From the NCBI GenBank assembly GCA_019635715.1, contig JAHBYY010000044.1:1-38800 (forward strand): DNA of 38,800 nucleotides, read 5' to 3'. Below the pieces are notes generated by a model. That model worked only from the letters and a program-made list of their open reading frames with translations. It did no database searches and was not told the origin of the DNA. This stretch comes from Rhizobiaceae bacterium (lineage in GTDB: Bacteria > Pseudomonadota > Alphaproteobacteria > Rhizobiales > Rhizobiaceae). A program made the translations under genes and the position numbers. Below are positions 8,556 to 20,052 of this stretch, one piece after another (the first letter of the stretch is position 1; each line of letters begins with the position of its first letter).

Positions 8556-8690
8556 GCCCCCTCCACCACGCTTCGCGTGGTCCCCCTCCCCCGTGAACGG
8601 GGGAGGATTGAGCGCGTGCCGGCCCCGCCGCCGCAAATCCTCCCCTGCGAAGCGGGGGAGGGGGACCACGCGAAGCGTGGTGGAGGGGGC
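8556..8690. repeat. Nested palindrome between hisZ and hisG
   Basis: Perfect 37-bp inverted arms lie at 8556-8592 and 8654-8690. Each arm contains its own small dyad, CCACGC-TTC-GCGTGG. An inner 10-bp pair, GGGGAGGATT (8600-8609) and AATCCTCCCC (8636-8645), nests inside. The element fills nearly the whole gap between hisZ and hisG. Its sequence differs from the palindromes at 4890 and 7269. Confidence 0.92.
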
Positions 8691-8714
8691 GTGTCGAATG
8701 CCGGGTCTTCGCCC

Positions 8715-9416
8715 ATGACCCTCACCCTCGCCATTCCCTCGAAAGGCCGGCTGCGCGAGCAGACGCTGGACGTGCTCGCGAAGGCCGGCCTGTCGGTCGA
8801 ACTGCCTGCCGACGATCGCAAATACCGGGCGCGCGTCACCGGCCGCGACGACATCGAGGTGGCCTTCCTGTCGGCCTCCGAGATCGCCGGCGAACTGGGG
8901 CAGGGCAATGTCGATCTCGGCGTCACCGGCGAGGATCTGTTGCGCGAAAGCCGCTCCGACTGGGACGCCCGCATGGAGATCGCGGCGCGGCTCGGCTTCG
9001 GCCATGCCGACGTGGTCGTCGCGGTGCCGGACGTCTGGTTCGACGTCGAGACCATGGCAGACCTCGACGACGTCGCCGCCGACTTCCGCCAGCGCCATGG
9101 CCGGCGGCTGCGCATCGCCACAAAATACTGGAGGCTGACCCAGCAGTTCTTCTCGGGCAGCCACGGCATCCAGGTCTATCGCATCGTCGAGAGCCTCGGC
9201 GCCACCGAGGGCGCGCCCGCCGCCGGATCGGCCGACATCGTCGTCGACATCACTTCGACCGGCTCGACCCTGAAGGCGAACCACCTGCGCGTGCTGGCCG
9301 ACGGCGTCATCCTGCGCTCGCAGGCCTGCCTCGTCGCCTCGAAACGGGATCGCAGCCCCGCCGATGCCGCGACGCTGTCGCGGATCGCCGAAAGCGTCAG
9401 GGCCGCGCTGGGCTGA
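8715..9416 (+). CDS. hisG: ATP phosphoribosyltransferase, short form HisG
   Basis: HisG condenses ATP with PRPP to phosphoribosyl-ATP, the first step of histidine biosynthesis. At 233 residues it is the short HisG_S type that lacks the C-terminal allosteric domain and needs HisZ, which is encoded just upstream. Signatures are [11 protein letters not shown] at the N-terminus, [11 protein letters not shown], the substrate-binding [10 protein letters not shown], and [19 protein letters not shown], the PRPP-binding loop. ATG 8715 starts 24 bases after the palindrome and lacks a clear purine-rich ribosome site. It converges on oxyR with a 21-base gap holding the short palindrome GCGGCGCCGC. Confidence 0.96.
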   Translation: MTLTLAIPSKGRLREQTLDVLAKAGLSVELPADDRKYRARVTGRDDIEVAFLSASEIAGELGQGNVDLGVTGEDLLRESRSDWDARMEIAARLGFGHADVVVAVPDVWFDVETMADLDDVAADFRQRHGRRLRIATKYWRLTQQFFSGSHGIQVYRIVESLGATEGAPAAGSADIVVDITSTGSTLKANHLRVLADGVILRSQACLVASKRDRSPADAATLSRIAESVRAALG

Positions 9417-9437
9417 GATGTCCGGCGGCGCCGCGCT

Positions 9438-12876
<3,439 letters not shown>

Positions 12877-12912
12877 TCGCTGGCCGCCGACAGGCGGATC
12901 GGTTCACTCGGC

Positions 12913-12941
12913 AAAGGGTCGGAGCGTGTCTCCGGCCCTTT
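12913..12941 (+). terminator. katG terminator hairpin
   Basis: A 12-bp stem with one G-T wobble, AAAGGGTCGGAG (12913-12924) and CTCCGGCCCTTT (12930-12941), has a CGTGT loop. It lies 37 bases after the katG stop, and its 3' arm ends in TTT. Confidence 0.7.
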
Positions 12942-12958
12942 CGCGTTGCGGCGATGCC

Positions 12959-12994
12959 TTGTTGCGACCATCCGGCCAGCCTACAATCTGGCCG
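12959..12994 (+). promoter_or_regulatory. Promoter and palindromic operator of the Phd/VapC pair
   Basis: TTGTTG (12959-12964), 17 bases, TACAAT (12982-12987) form a good promoter. The -10 box sits in the 8-base spacer of the inverted repeat CGGCCAG (12973-12979) and CTGGCCG (12988-12994). This layout fits autorepression by the antitoxin or antitoxin-toxin complex, as known for Phd/YefM systems. Confidence 0.6.
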
Positions 12995-13007
12995 TATGGA
13001 GGGTGTC

Positions 13008-13289
13008 ATGGGCAAGGTCTGGACGCTTCAGGACGCCAAGAACAGATTTTCGGCTGTCGTGGAGGCCGCGCAAAACGGCGAACCGCAGCATGTCACCAAG
13101 CGCGGGGTCGACGCAGTGGTGGTGGTGTCGGCGGCGGAGTACGAACGGCTGTCGAAACTGGACGTGAAGCCGAAGAAGACGCTCGTCGAGCACATCCTCG
13201 ACTTTCCGAGGCTGCCGGAGGGCATGGACGACATTTTCGACGATCGAGACCACTATCCTTCCGCGCAGCGTGACGTCGACCTGGATTGA
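13008..13289 (+). CDS. Phd/YefM-family antitoxin
   Basis: This 93-residue protein has the Phd/YefM N-terminal DNA-binding pattern: VWTLQDAKNRFSAVVEAAQ, then EPQHVTKRGVDAVVVVSAAEYERL. The C-terminal part, LVEHILDFPRLPEGMDDIF, is acidic and probably wraps the toxin, as is known for the family. The ATG at 13008 follows GGAGGG (12998-13003) by four bases. The in-frame ATG at 12996 would begin almost at the predicted transcription start and is unlikely. The toxin gene starts three bases after the stop. Confidence 0.92.
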   Translation: MGKVWTLQDAKNRFSAVVEAAQNGEPQHVTKRGVDAVVVVSAAEYERLSKLDVKPKKTLVEHILDFPRLPEGMDDIFDDRDHYPSAQRDVDLD

Positions 13290-13292
13290 TTT

Positions 13293-13712
13293 ATGTTTCT
13301 CGTCGACACAATGGTGCTCTCCGAGAGGTCGAAGGCACATGCGGTGCCGAAGGTTCTCGATTGGCTCCAGTCGATCAAGCTCGATCGCATTTTTATCAGC
13401 GTGGTCACCATCGGGGAAATTCAACGCGGGATCCGCAAGCTGGAACAGTTGGAGGGAAGATCAGCGACAAGGCATAGGAATTGGCTTGCCGTGACGCTCA
13501 ACCAATACTCCGCGCAGATACTTCCGGTGACGCTGGATATTGCTCGACGTTGGGGACCACTTTCCTACGACATGCGTCGAACGGATCCTGATCCGCTCAT
13601 CGCAGCAACCGCGCTGGAGCACGATCTCACCCTCGTGACCCGTAACGTCCGCCATTTCGAGCCGACCGGGGTGAGGCTGTTCGACCCCTATAAGGGTCAC
13701 ATGGCCGGCTGA
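13293..13712 (+). CDS. vapC: VapC/FitB-type PIN domain toxin
   Basis: VapC toxins are PIN-domain endoribonucleases that cut tRNA or rRNA when not bound by antitoxin. The 139-residue protein has the PIN acidic residues at Asp5 (FLVDTMVLSE), Glu42 (GEIQRG) and Asp100 (DPLIAATA), plus the C-terminal TRNVRHF segment; the last position is often Asp but is His here. The start ATG 13293 lies three bases after the antitoxin stop, so the two are co-translated. The pair sits between katG and a GNAT gene with its own promoter and operator, as a self-contained cassette. GC content is lower than in the neighbours. FitB-like naming is by motif only. Confidence 0.92.
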   Translation: MFLVDTMVLSERSKAHAVPKVLDWLQSIKLDRIFISVVTIGEIQRGIRKLEQLEGRSATRHRNWLAVTLNQYSAQILPVTLDIARRWGPLSYDMRRTDPDPLIAATALEHDLTLVTRNVRHFEPTGVRLFDPYKGHMAG

Positions 13713-13814
13713 GCCGATGGCGCGGACCGCTTCCCTTCGGCGCTTCAAGCACCGGCCGATGCGGGCCGTTGCGCCGCGGTCGATATATCTTCGTGTCTGG
13801 CAGGATCGCAGGCA

Positions 13815-14318
13815 ATGGACGAACAGGGATTTCGGGTCCGCGTCGCGACGGCCGACGACATTTCCTCCATCATGGCCACCGAGCGGCGGGACGGTTTTGA
13901 ACGGCTCGTCGGTCGCTGGGACGAAGCGACGCACCGGGCCGCCTTCGCGCAGCCGGGCTTCCGCTATTTCGTAGGAGAATCGGCAGGCCGCCGGTTCCTC
14001 GGTTTCGCGCTGGTGCGCGACTGGGCTTCGCCCGACCGCGTCACCGGCATCAAGCGGCTGGCCGTCTGCGAGCCGGGGCAGGGGCATGGCCGCCGCATGC
14101 TGCGCCACGTCATCGACGCCGTATTCCGCCAGACCGAGGCCTATCGGCTATGGATAGGCACCTTCCCGGAAAACGAGCGGGCGCGCCGCGCCTATCGCGG
14201 CGCCGGCTTCGTCGAGGAGGGCGTCGCACGCGGCAACGCCTTCTTCGCCGGCGCGTCGCGCGACGAACTCATGCTCTCCATCCTGAGACCGGAATGGCTG
14301 GCGCGCCAAGCCTTGTGA
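13815..14318 (+). CDS. GNAT family N-acetyltransferase
   Basis: GNAT enzymes transfer an acetyl group from acetyl-CoA to an amine. The 167-residue protein covers one GNAT fold. The acetyl-CoA-binding motif A is visible as IKRLAVCEPGQGHGRRMLRH (Q/RxxGxG/A type, here QGHGRR), and motif B as NERARRAYRGAGFVEEG. The substrate cannot be told from sequence. ATG 13815 has only a weak AGG upstream. It is followed 58 bases later by an RsmB-family methyltransferase on the same strand; a shared transcript is possible. Confidence 0.9.
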   Translation: MDEQGFRVRVATADDISSIMATERRDGFERLVGRWDEATHRAAFAQPGFRYFVGESAGRRFLGFALVRDWASPDRVTGIKRLAVCEPGQGHGRRMLRHVIDAVFRQTEAYRLWIGTFPENERARRAYRGAGFVEEGVARGNAFFAGASRDELMLSILRPEWLARQAL

Positions 14319-14376
14319 TTCCCGTGCGCGCCGAGTAGGAACCGGCCGTTCGGGTGTGCCGAAGGCGGGGTACGAC

Positions 14377-15666
14377 ATGAGACTTGGCGGGCGGATCGCC
14401 GCGGCGATCGAGGTGCTGGAAGACATGGAGCGCAGGCACCGGCCGTCGGCCGATGCGCTCAAGGATTGGGGCCTTTCCCATCGTTTCGCCGGCGCGGGGG
14501 ATCGCGCCGCCATCGGCAACATCGTCTACGACGCATTGCGTCGCCGCCGCTCCGCCGGTTGGCTGGTCGACTCCGATACCCCGCGCGGTCAGGTCTTCGG
14601 GGCGTTGCTGCTCGAGTCCGGCGAGACGGCGGAGGGGATCAATGCCACGCTCGAGGGCGATCGCTTCGCCCCCGCGCCGCTGAGCGCGCAGGAGCTTTCG
14701 GCGATTGCCGGCCGCAATCTTTCCGATGCGCCGCAGGCGGTCCGTGCCGACTGTCCGGATTGGTGCGGCCCTTTGATCGAAGCCACGTTCGGTGATGCCT
14801 GGATCGACGAGGCGCGGGCGCTTTCGGCCCGCCCGCCACTCGATCTGCGGGTCAACACGCTGCTTTCGACGCGCGAGCGCGTCCTGTCCGAACTCTCCGA
14901 AGCCGCTCCGACGGCAACGGCGCTGGCGCCGCACGGCGTCCGCATCGCGCCGATCGCCGGCAACGGGCGTCATCCCAACGTTCAGGCCGAGCCCGCCTTC
15001 CAGAAGGGATGGTTCGAAGTGCAGGACGAAGGCTCGCAGATCGCCGCGGAACTGTCCGGCGCCAGGCCCGGCATGCAGGTGCTGGACCTCTGCGCCGGAG
15101 CCGGCGGCAAGACGCTGGCGCTGGCCGCCGCCATGGAAAACAGCGGCCAGGTCCACGCCTTCGACGCGGAGAAGGTGCGCCTCGCCCCGATCTTCGACCG
15201 GCTGCGCCGTGCCGAGGCGCGTAATGTCCAGGTGGTCGCCCGTCCGTCGGACCTGGAGCCGCTGAAAGGAAAGATGGATGTCGTCCTCGTCGACGCGCCC
15301 TGCACCGGAAGCGGCACCTGGCGGCGCCGGCCCGATGCGAAGTGGCGCCTGACGCCCAAGCAGGTTGACGTGCGTCGGGCCGAGCAGGCGCGCGTGCTTG
15401 CCGACGCGGCGACCTATGTCCGGCCGGGCGGCAGGCTCGCCTATGTCACCTGTTCGGTATTCCGCGAGGAAAACCAAGAACAGATCGGGCGCTTCCTGTC
15501 GGGAGCGCCCGGCTTCGAGCCGCTGGATCACCGCGAGATTTTCGAGCGGGCCTTTCCGGGAAAGGCCGCGAGGGCGCATCTCGCAGATGGCCCCGGCATC
15601 GTTCTGTCGCCGCTGCGGACCGGCACGGACGGCTTCTATTTCGCCGCCCTGCGCCGCACCGCATGA
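14377..15666 (+). CDS. RsmB/NOP family RNA (cytosine-5) methyltransferase
   Basis: This family methylates carbon 5 of cytosine in rRNA or tRNA using SAM. The 429-residue protein has an N-terminal NusB-like/PUA-like half and a C-terminal Rossmann methyltransferase. SAM motif I is VLDLCAGAGGKTLALA. Motif IV is VDAPCTGSGTWRRRPDAKW and motif VI is YVTCSVFREENQEQI, supplying the two cysteines of the catalytic mechanism. ATG 14377 is preceded by GGCGGGG and fits; an upstream GTG at 14356 is less likely. Which RNA is modified is not clear. It ends in a bidirectional terminator shared with the converging aminopeptidase gene. Confidence 0.93.
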   Translation: MRLGGRIAAAIEVLEDMERRHRPSADALKDWGLSHRFAGAGDRAAIGNIVYDALRRRRSAGWLVDSDTPRGQVFGALLLESGETAEGINATLEGDRFAPAPLSAQELSAIAGRNLSDAPQAVRADCPDWCGPLIEATFGDAWIDEARALSARPPLDLRVNTLLSTRERVLSELSEAAPTATALAPHGVRIAPIAGNGRHPNVQAEPAFQKGWFEVQDEGSQIAAELSGARPGMQVLDLCAGAGGKTLALAAAMENSGQVHAFDAEKVRLAPIFDRLRRAEARNVQVVARPSDLEPLKGKMDVVLVDAPCTGSGTWRRRPDAKWRLTPKQVDVRRAEQARVLADAATYVRPGGRLAYVTCSVFREENQEQIGRFLSGAPGFEPLDHREIFERAFPGKAARAHLADGPGIVLSPLRTGTDGFYFAALRRTA

Positions 15667-15667
15667 C

Positions 15668-15692
15668 GGCCTGACGCGGCTCGCGTCAGGCC
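15668..15692. terminator. Bidirectional terminator hairpin
   Basis: A perfect 11-bp stem, GGCCTGACGCG (15668-15678) and CGCGTCAGGCC (15682-15692), has a GCT loop. It spans the end of the RsmB-like gene and overlaps the stop codon of the converging aminopeptidase, serving both strands. No long T-tract is present. Confidence 0.6.
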
Positions 15693-16942
15693 CATTCGCC
15701 CTTGCGCATGACGGGCTCGCGGCGACCGTCGGCATGGATGCCGTCGATGTCGATCCTGTCGGAACCGATCATCCAGTCGATGTGGATGAAGCTCTTGTTG
15801 CCGCCCTGCGCGGCGATCTGCTCGGGCGTCAGCGTGTCGCCGTCGACGAAGCAGGTCGCATAGCACTGCCCGAGCGCGATGTGGCAGGCGGCGTTCTCGT
15901 CGAACAGCGTATTGTAGAATAGCAGTCCGCTCTTCGAGATCGGCGAGGAGTGCGCCACCAGCGCGACCTCGCCGAGCCGCCGTGCGCCTTCGTCCGTGTC
16001 CAGCACCTTGTTGAGCACTTCGGCGCCGCGCGTCGCCTTGGCCTCGACGATGCGGCCTTCCTCGAAACGCACCTGGATGCCGTCGATCAGCGTGCCCTGG
16101 TGCGACAGCGGCTTGGTGCTGGAGACGTGGCCCTCGACGCGCCGCGCATGCGGCGTCGTGAACACCTCCTCGGTCGGGATGTTCGGATTGCAGGTGATGC
16201 CGTTCTTCGAGGCGGACGCGCCGCCGAGCCAGGCATGACCGTCCGCCAGGCCGACGGTGAGATCGGTCCCGGGACCGGAATAATGCAGGGCGGCGAACCG
16301 CTTGCCGTTCAGCCAGTTCATGCGGGCGTGCAGCGCGGCGTTGTGCGCCTTCCATGCGCCGACCGGGTCGTCGCCGTCGACGCGCGAGGCGGCGAAGATC
16401 GCCTCCGCCAGCTTTGACACCGCGACGTCGTCCGGCTCGCCCGGGAAGACCAGCTTCGCCCAGGACAGGCTCGGATAGGCGACGATGTTCCAGTTGATAT
16501 CGAAACCGGCGATCTTCTTCAGCGCCGGCTGGTAGGCGATGGAGTTCGCCTTGTTGGCGCGGGCGACCTTCTCGGGATCCTCGCCAGACAGCAGCATCGG
16601 ATTCTCGCCGACGATCGCCAGGCGCGCCGCATTGCCCTCGTAGGCCCTGGCCATGCCTTCGTAGAGCCAGCCGGCGGCGCGGTCGAAGCCCTCGCTGCGG
16701 CCGTGCCGGTAGCGGGCCAGCGTGATCTCCTCGTCGGCAAAGAACGGCGTCACCAGCCCCGCGCCCGCCTTGTAGGCATGCTCGGCGATCCGGCGCACCA
16801 GCGGCAGGGCCGCCATCGGCGCCGTCATCACCAGATCTTGTCCGGGCTGCAGCCGCAGCCCGACCTCGACCGCGACGCGGGCGAGCCGGTCGAGTTTCAC
16901 GGCGTCGATCGCTGCCGACAGGGAACCGGGATGGGCGGTCAT
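15686..16942 (-). CDS. Aminopeptidase, M29 (thermophilic AmpS/PepS) family
   Basis: M29 enzymes are cytoplasmic two-metal aminopeptidases. The 418-residue protein fits the family length. Metal and active-site stretches are recognisable: NPNIPTEEVFTTP (Glu ligands), EGHVSSTKPL, AHSSPISKSG, HIALGQCY and FIHIDWMIGS (His and Asp ligands). ATG 16942 is preceded by the good purine run AAGGAAGGAA. It is a monocistronic gene convergent with the RsmB-like gene. The C-terminal stop lies inside the shared terminator hairpin. Confidence 0.94.
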   Translation of the reverse strand: MTAHPGSLSAAIDAVKLDRLARVAVEVGLRLQPGQDLVMTAPMAALPLVRRIAEHAYKAGAGLVTPFFADEEITLARYRHGRSEGFDRAAGWLYEGMARAYEGNAARLAIVGENPMLLSGEDPEKVARANKANSIAYQPALKKIAGFDINWNIVAYPSLSWAKLVFPGEPDDVAVSKLAEAIFAASRVDGDDPVGAWKAHNAALHARMNWLNGKRFAALHYSGPGTDLTVGLADGHAWLGGASASKNGITCNPNIPTEEVFTTPHARRVEGHVSSTKPLSHQGTLIDGIQVRFEEGRIVEAKATRGAEVLNKVLDTDEGARRLGEVALVAHSSPISKSGLLFYNTLFDENAACHIALGQCYATCFVDGDTLTPEQIAAQGGNKSFIHIDWMIGSDRIDIDGIHADGRREPVMRKGEWA

Positions 16943-17007
16943 GAGCGTTCCTTCCTTGAATGCGCGCCAGGTGCTGGCCGACTACATAGTCCGGCGATGC
17001 CGCCGCG

Positions 17008-17925
17008 TCACGGGCGCGGCGCGGCGAAATCCGTCTCGAACCGAAGCACCGTCGTTGCGATCTCCTCGCGCAGCCACGCCTTGAAATCGGTGACCTTGCG
17101 GCTCTCGCGACGCGTCGCCGAGGTGACCAGCCAGTGGCTGAGCGGGCTGCGCGCCCGCACCGGAAAGGGCATCACCAGCCGGCCGTCCGCCAGCGCGTCC
17201 GCCGCCAGCGTCTGCCAGGCCAGCATCACGCCATGGCCGGCGATCACCGAATCGAGGCACAGCATGGGATCGGTGAAGCGCGCGCCCGGCAGCATCGTCA
17301 CCGGCGCCTCGCCCGCCGCGGCGAACCAGTCCTCCCAGCGGAACAGCGATGCCTCGTCGTCGATCAGCCAGGTGCGCGCCAGATCGCCGACGCTGCGCAG
17401 CGAAGCTGCGATCGACGGTGCGCATACCGGAAAGATCTCGGTCGGCAGCAGCGGTTCGGCGCGCAGGCCGGGCCAGTTGCCGGTGCCCATGCGGATCGCC
17501 ACGTCCACGTCGGAATGATCCGGGTCGACCAACTGCTTGGTCGCGTCGATCCGCAGCAGCACCTCGGGATGGCGCTGGAAGTGCCGCGACAGCCGCGGCA
17601 GCAGCCATTTGGACGCCAGCGCCGGCGCGACGGAAACCACCAGCGTGCAGTTCTTCGACCGATCGGCCAGCGCGACGGCCGCCTCCAGCTCGCGAAACCC
17701 CGAGCCGAGCCGCATGATCAGGTCGCGCCCGAAGGCCGTCGGCCGCAGCCCGCCCGGCAGCCGCTCGAACACCGGCTGGCCGAGTTGTGCCTCCGCCCGG
17801 TTGATCTGCTGGCTGACCGCGCTCGGCGACACGCCCAATTCGCGCGCCGCCTCGGCGAGCGAGCCCCGCCGTGCCACGGTTTCCAGGGCGCGCAGGCCGT
17901 TGAGATGGAAGCTGTTGAGCGACAT
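17008..17925 (-). CDS. GcvA-like LysR family transcriptional regulator
   Basis: The 305-residue protein has an N-terminal LysR winged helix-turn-helix (LAEAARELGVSPSAVSQQINR, residues ~23-43) and a type 2 periplasmic-binding-like effector domain. Within the family it resembles GcvA-like members (NGLRALETVARRGSLAEAA start and the DVAIRMGTGNWPGL segment). Its ligand is unknown. ATG 17925 has CAGGG immediately upstream, and the palindrome TAGATTATCTA at 17931-17941 suggests autoregulation. It is divergent from a small DUF1127-like gene, a possible target. Confidence 0.92.
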   Translation of the reverse strand: MSLNSFHLNGLRALETVARRGSLAEAARELGVSPSAVSQQINRAEAQLGQPVFERLPGGLRPTAFGRDLIMRLGSGFRELEAAVALADRSKNCTLVVSVAPALASKWLLPRLSRHFQRHPEVLLRIDATKQLVDPDHSDVDVAIRMGTGNWPGLRAEPLLPTEIFPVCAPSIAASLRSVGDLARTWLIDDEASLFRWEDWFAAAGEAPVTMLPGARFTDPMLCLDSVIAGHGVMLAWQTLAADALADGRLVMPFPVRARSPLSHWLVTSATRRESRKVTDFKAWLREEIATTVLRFETDFAAPRP

Positions 17926-17930
17926 CCCTG

Positions 17931-17941
17931 TAGATTATCTA
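17931..17941. promoter_or_regulatory. Perfect 11-bp palindrome upstream of the LysR gene
   Basis: TAGAT-T-ATCTA lies five bases upstream of the LysR ATG and about 85 bases before the divergent small ORF. It is AT-rich in GC-rich surroundings and has the T-Nx-A dyad form typical of LysR binding sites (here T-N9-A). Confidence 0.45.
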
Positions 17942-18026
17942 AACGGCCGGCGGCGGCAATCTTGATTTCGGCAGGAGCGCCGCGGCGCTAACCGTGGGCT
18001 CGACCCAGGAAGGAAGGGGCAAGCCG

Positions 18027-18212
18027 ATGCAGCTTTTCTCAATGATTGCCCGGTGGCGCCACGGTGCCGAACCGCCGCTCAGGGACGACGAGGAGGGTGC
18101 GCGCTGGGTCCGCGATCCGCTGTCCCACCCGGACCTCGCTTCCATGTCGCAGCGCGAACTCGGCGATCTGCCGATGCGCCGTCCGGCATTGGCCGGCAGC
18201 GACGCATGTTGA
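18027..18212 (+). CDS. Small DUF1127-like protein
   Basis: This ORF encodes 61 residues. The second half, HPDLASMSQRELGDLPMRR, resembles the DUF1127 (YjiS-like) consensus found in many small rhizobial proteins, some of which affect RNA turnover or phosphate and stress responses. A strong ribosome site, GGAAGGGG at 18012-18019, lies seven bases before ATG 18027. The in-frame GTG 17994 upstream is therefore not preferred. It is divergent from the GcvA-like LysR gene and converges on the MAPEG gene with a six-base gap. Family assignment is tentative. Confidence 0.65.
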   Translation: MQLFSMIARWRHGAEPPLRDDEEGARWVRDPLSHPDLASMSQRELGDLPMRRPALAGSDAC

Positions 18213-18218
18213 GGCCGG

Positions 18219-18626
18219 TCAGAGGTAGACCATCACTGCCTGTCCGAGGATTCCCACCGCCATCACCAGCATCGCCAGCCCGCTGGCGGCGAAACCGTAG
18301 GTGCGCTGCCAGAGCGGCGCATCGTCATGCAGGAAGTGCCAGGCGTGCAGGGCGCGGCCTGCGGTGAAGCACAGGCCGAGGAGGTGCAGGATGATGACCG
18401 AGCCGCCGAGCAGCGCGTTGGCGAGCATCATGATCAGCATTATCGGCATGGTCTCGATGGCGTTGGCGTGCCCGCGCATCACCCTGACCAGCCGGGGCAC
18501 GCCGAGATCGCCGACGAGCACCCTGTAGCGGCGGCGCACCAGCGACGTCGCGACGGTCAGCCCGAACAGGATGAAGGTGTTCAGCGCTGCATAGAGCGCG
18601 ACGGCGGCGATGGCTTCTTCTCTCAA
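18219..18626 (-). CDS. MAPEG family membrane protein
   Basis: MAPEG proteins are small four-helix membrane proteins related to glutathione transferases. The 135-residue protein has four hydrophobic segments and the family signature RGHANAIETMPIMLIMM after the first helix, then GRALHAWHF. The start is an uncommon TTG at 18624-18626, supported by GGAGGA on the minus strand (18633-18638) six bases upstream. No suitable ATG lies nearby. It is divergent from the MFS transporter. Enzymatic activity cannot be inferred. Confidence 0.88.
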   Translation of the reverse strand: MREEAIAAVALYAALNTFILFGLTVATSLVRRRYRVLVGDLGVPRLVRVMRGHANAIETMPIMLIMMLANALLGGSVIILHLLGLCFTAGRALHAWHFLHDDAPLWQRTYGFAASGLAMLVMAVGILGQAVMVYL

Positions 18627-18765
18627 GGTCCGTCCTCCGGCAATTTATCAGGCGGCTTTGTAGACGCTGCGGCGGCGGCAGGCGAGTGGACTGCGGGCCG
18701 GTATTGTCCATCTGGCCCAATCGAAGCCGGTTCATGCCGCACTGCGACAAACCTAAGGTCGCGCC

Positions 18766-19926
18766 ATGCAGCAATCGCCGTCGCTCTCGCCCTATCGCTA
18801 TGCCCTGGCTGGCATGGCCGGGATGGCCGCCGTCATGGGCATAGGCCGCTTCGTCTACACGGCGATCCTGCCCGGAATGATGGAAGAGCTTGGCCTGTTG
18901 CCGCCGGACATGGGCCTGATCGCCTCCGCCAACTATCTCGGCTATCTCGTCGGCGCGATCCTCGCCGCCGGCAAATGGGCGACCGGCAACGAGCGCCGTT
19001 ACATGCTCGCCGGGCTGGTCGCCAACGCCGTTCTGACCGGCTCGATGGGCGTGGTCGACGGCATGGGGATGTTCCTGCTGATCCGCTTTCTCGGCGGCGT
19101 TGCCACGGCCGTGGTCATGGTGCTGCTCGCCAGCATCGTCTTCGACCATCTGGCGAGGGCCGGGCGGGCGGATCTTCAGGCGGTGCATTTCGGTGGCGTC
19201 GGCGTCGGCATCGCGAGTTCCTCGGCAATGATCGCGGTGATGATCCTGATCCATGCCGGCTGGCAGGCAGGCTGGTTCGCTGCGGCGCTGCTGAGCATCC
19301 TTGGCCTTGCGACCGTGGTCCTGCTGATCGGCCGGGCCCCGGACGGCGTGGCGCGCCGCACCGCGCACGAACCGCCCCTGGCGCCCACCCGTCCCATGGC
19401 GCTGCTGATCCTCGGCTATGGTCTGTTCGGTCTCGGCTACATCGTCACCGCCACCTTCCTGATCGCCATCGTGCGCGAGGGCGGCGGCTCGCGGCTGTTC
19501 GAGACGGTGGTCTGGTTCGCCACCGGCCTGGCGATCATCCCGTCGATCTGGTTCTGGTGGAAGGTCTCGGTGCGCACGGGCCTGCGGGTGGCTTTCGCCT
19601 TGGGCTGCCTGGTCGAGGCGGTCGGGGTCGCGGCGAGCGTCGCCGCCGGCGACCGGATCGGCCCGCTGGTCGGCGGGGTGCTGCTCGGCGGCACCTTCGT
19701 GGCCGTCACGGCGCTCGGGCTGCAGGCCGGCCGGATGCTGGCGCCCAACTCGCCGCGCCGGGCGCTGGCCTACATGACGGCCGCCTTCGGCATCGGCCAG
19801 ATCCTCGGTCCGCTCGCCGCGGGCCTGCTCGTCGACTGGACCGGCGACTATGGGCTGGCCTCGTTCGCGGCGACGGGCGTGCTGCTTGCATCGGCCCTGA
19901 TCATGCTCGCCTCGCGCGAAGCCTGA
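18766..19926 (+). CDS. MFS transporter, YbfB/YjiJ family
   Basis: The 386-residue protein is an integral inner-membrane transporter of the major facilitator superfamily with about 12 hydrophobic segments. The start YRYALAGMAGMAAVMGIGRFVYTAILPGM, read in two parts around the first helix, is typical of the YbfB/YjiJ group, as is GLIASANYLGYLVGA. Its substrate is unknown. ATG 18766 follows AAGGTCG by seven bases. It lies 126 bases before bacA on the same strand; that gap holds no clear promoter, so co-transcription is possible. Confidence 0.92.
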   Translation: MQQSPSLSPYRYALAGMAGMAAVMGIGRFVYTAILPGMMEELGLLPPDMGLIASANYLGYLVGAILAAGKWATGNERRYMLAGLVANAVLTGSMGVVDGMGMFLLIRFLGGVATAVVMVLLASIVFDHLARAGRADLQAVHFGGVGVGIASSSAMIAVMILIHAGWQAGWFAAALLSILGLATVVLLIGRAPDGVARRTAHEPPLAPTRPMALLILGYGLFGLGYIVTATFLIAIVREGGGSRLFETVVWFATGLAIIPSIWFWWKVSVRTGLRVAFALGCLVEAVGVAASVAAGDRIGPLVGGVLLGGTFVAVTALGLQAGRMLAPNSPRRALAYMTAAFGIGQILGPLAAGLLVDWTGDYGLASFAATGVLLASALIMLASREA

Positions 19927-20052
19927 AAAATCGCCATGATCTTGGGTTTCGTGGCCGCTGCGGCGCGGCGGGCCGGTTTCCGTCGCGCGCGAAATGTGAC
20001 TTCATGCCGCCGGCCGCAAATCGCGCCGCTCCAGCCCAAGGAATCCACGCTC

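Noticed and set aside
19936-20052. ATG 19936 as the bacA start
   Set aside because: It would add about 39 Arg/Ala-rich residues before the family's normal FxSFFPxPKLFF start; the GTG at 20053 fits the known N-terminus.
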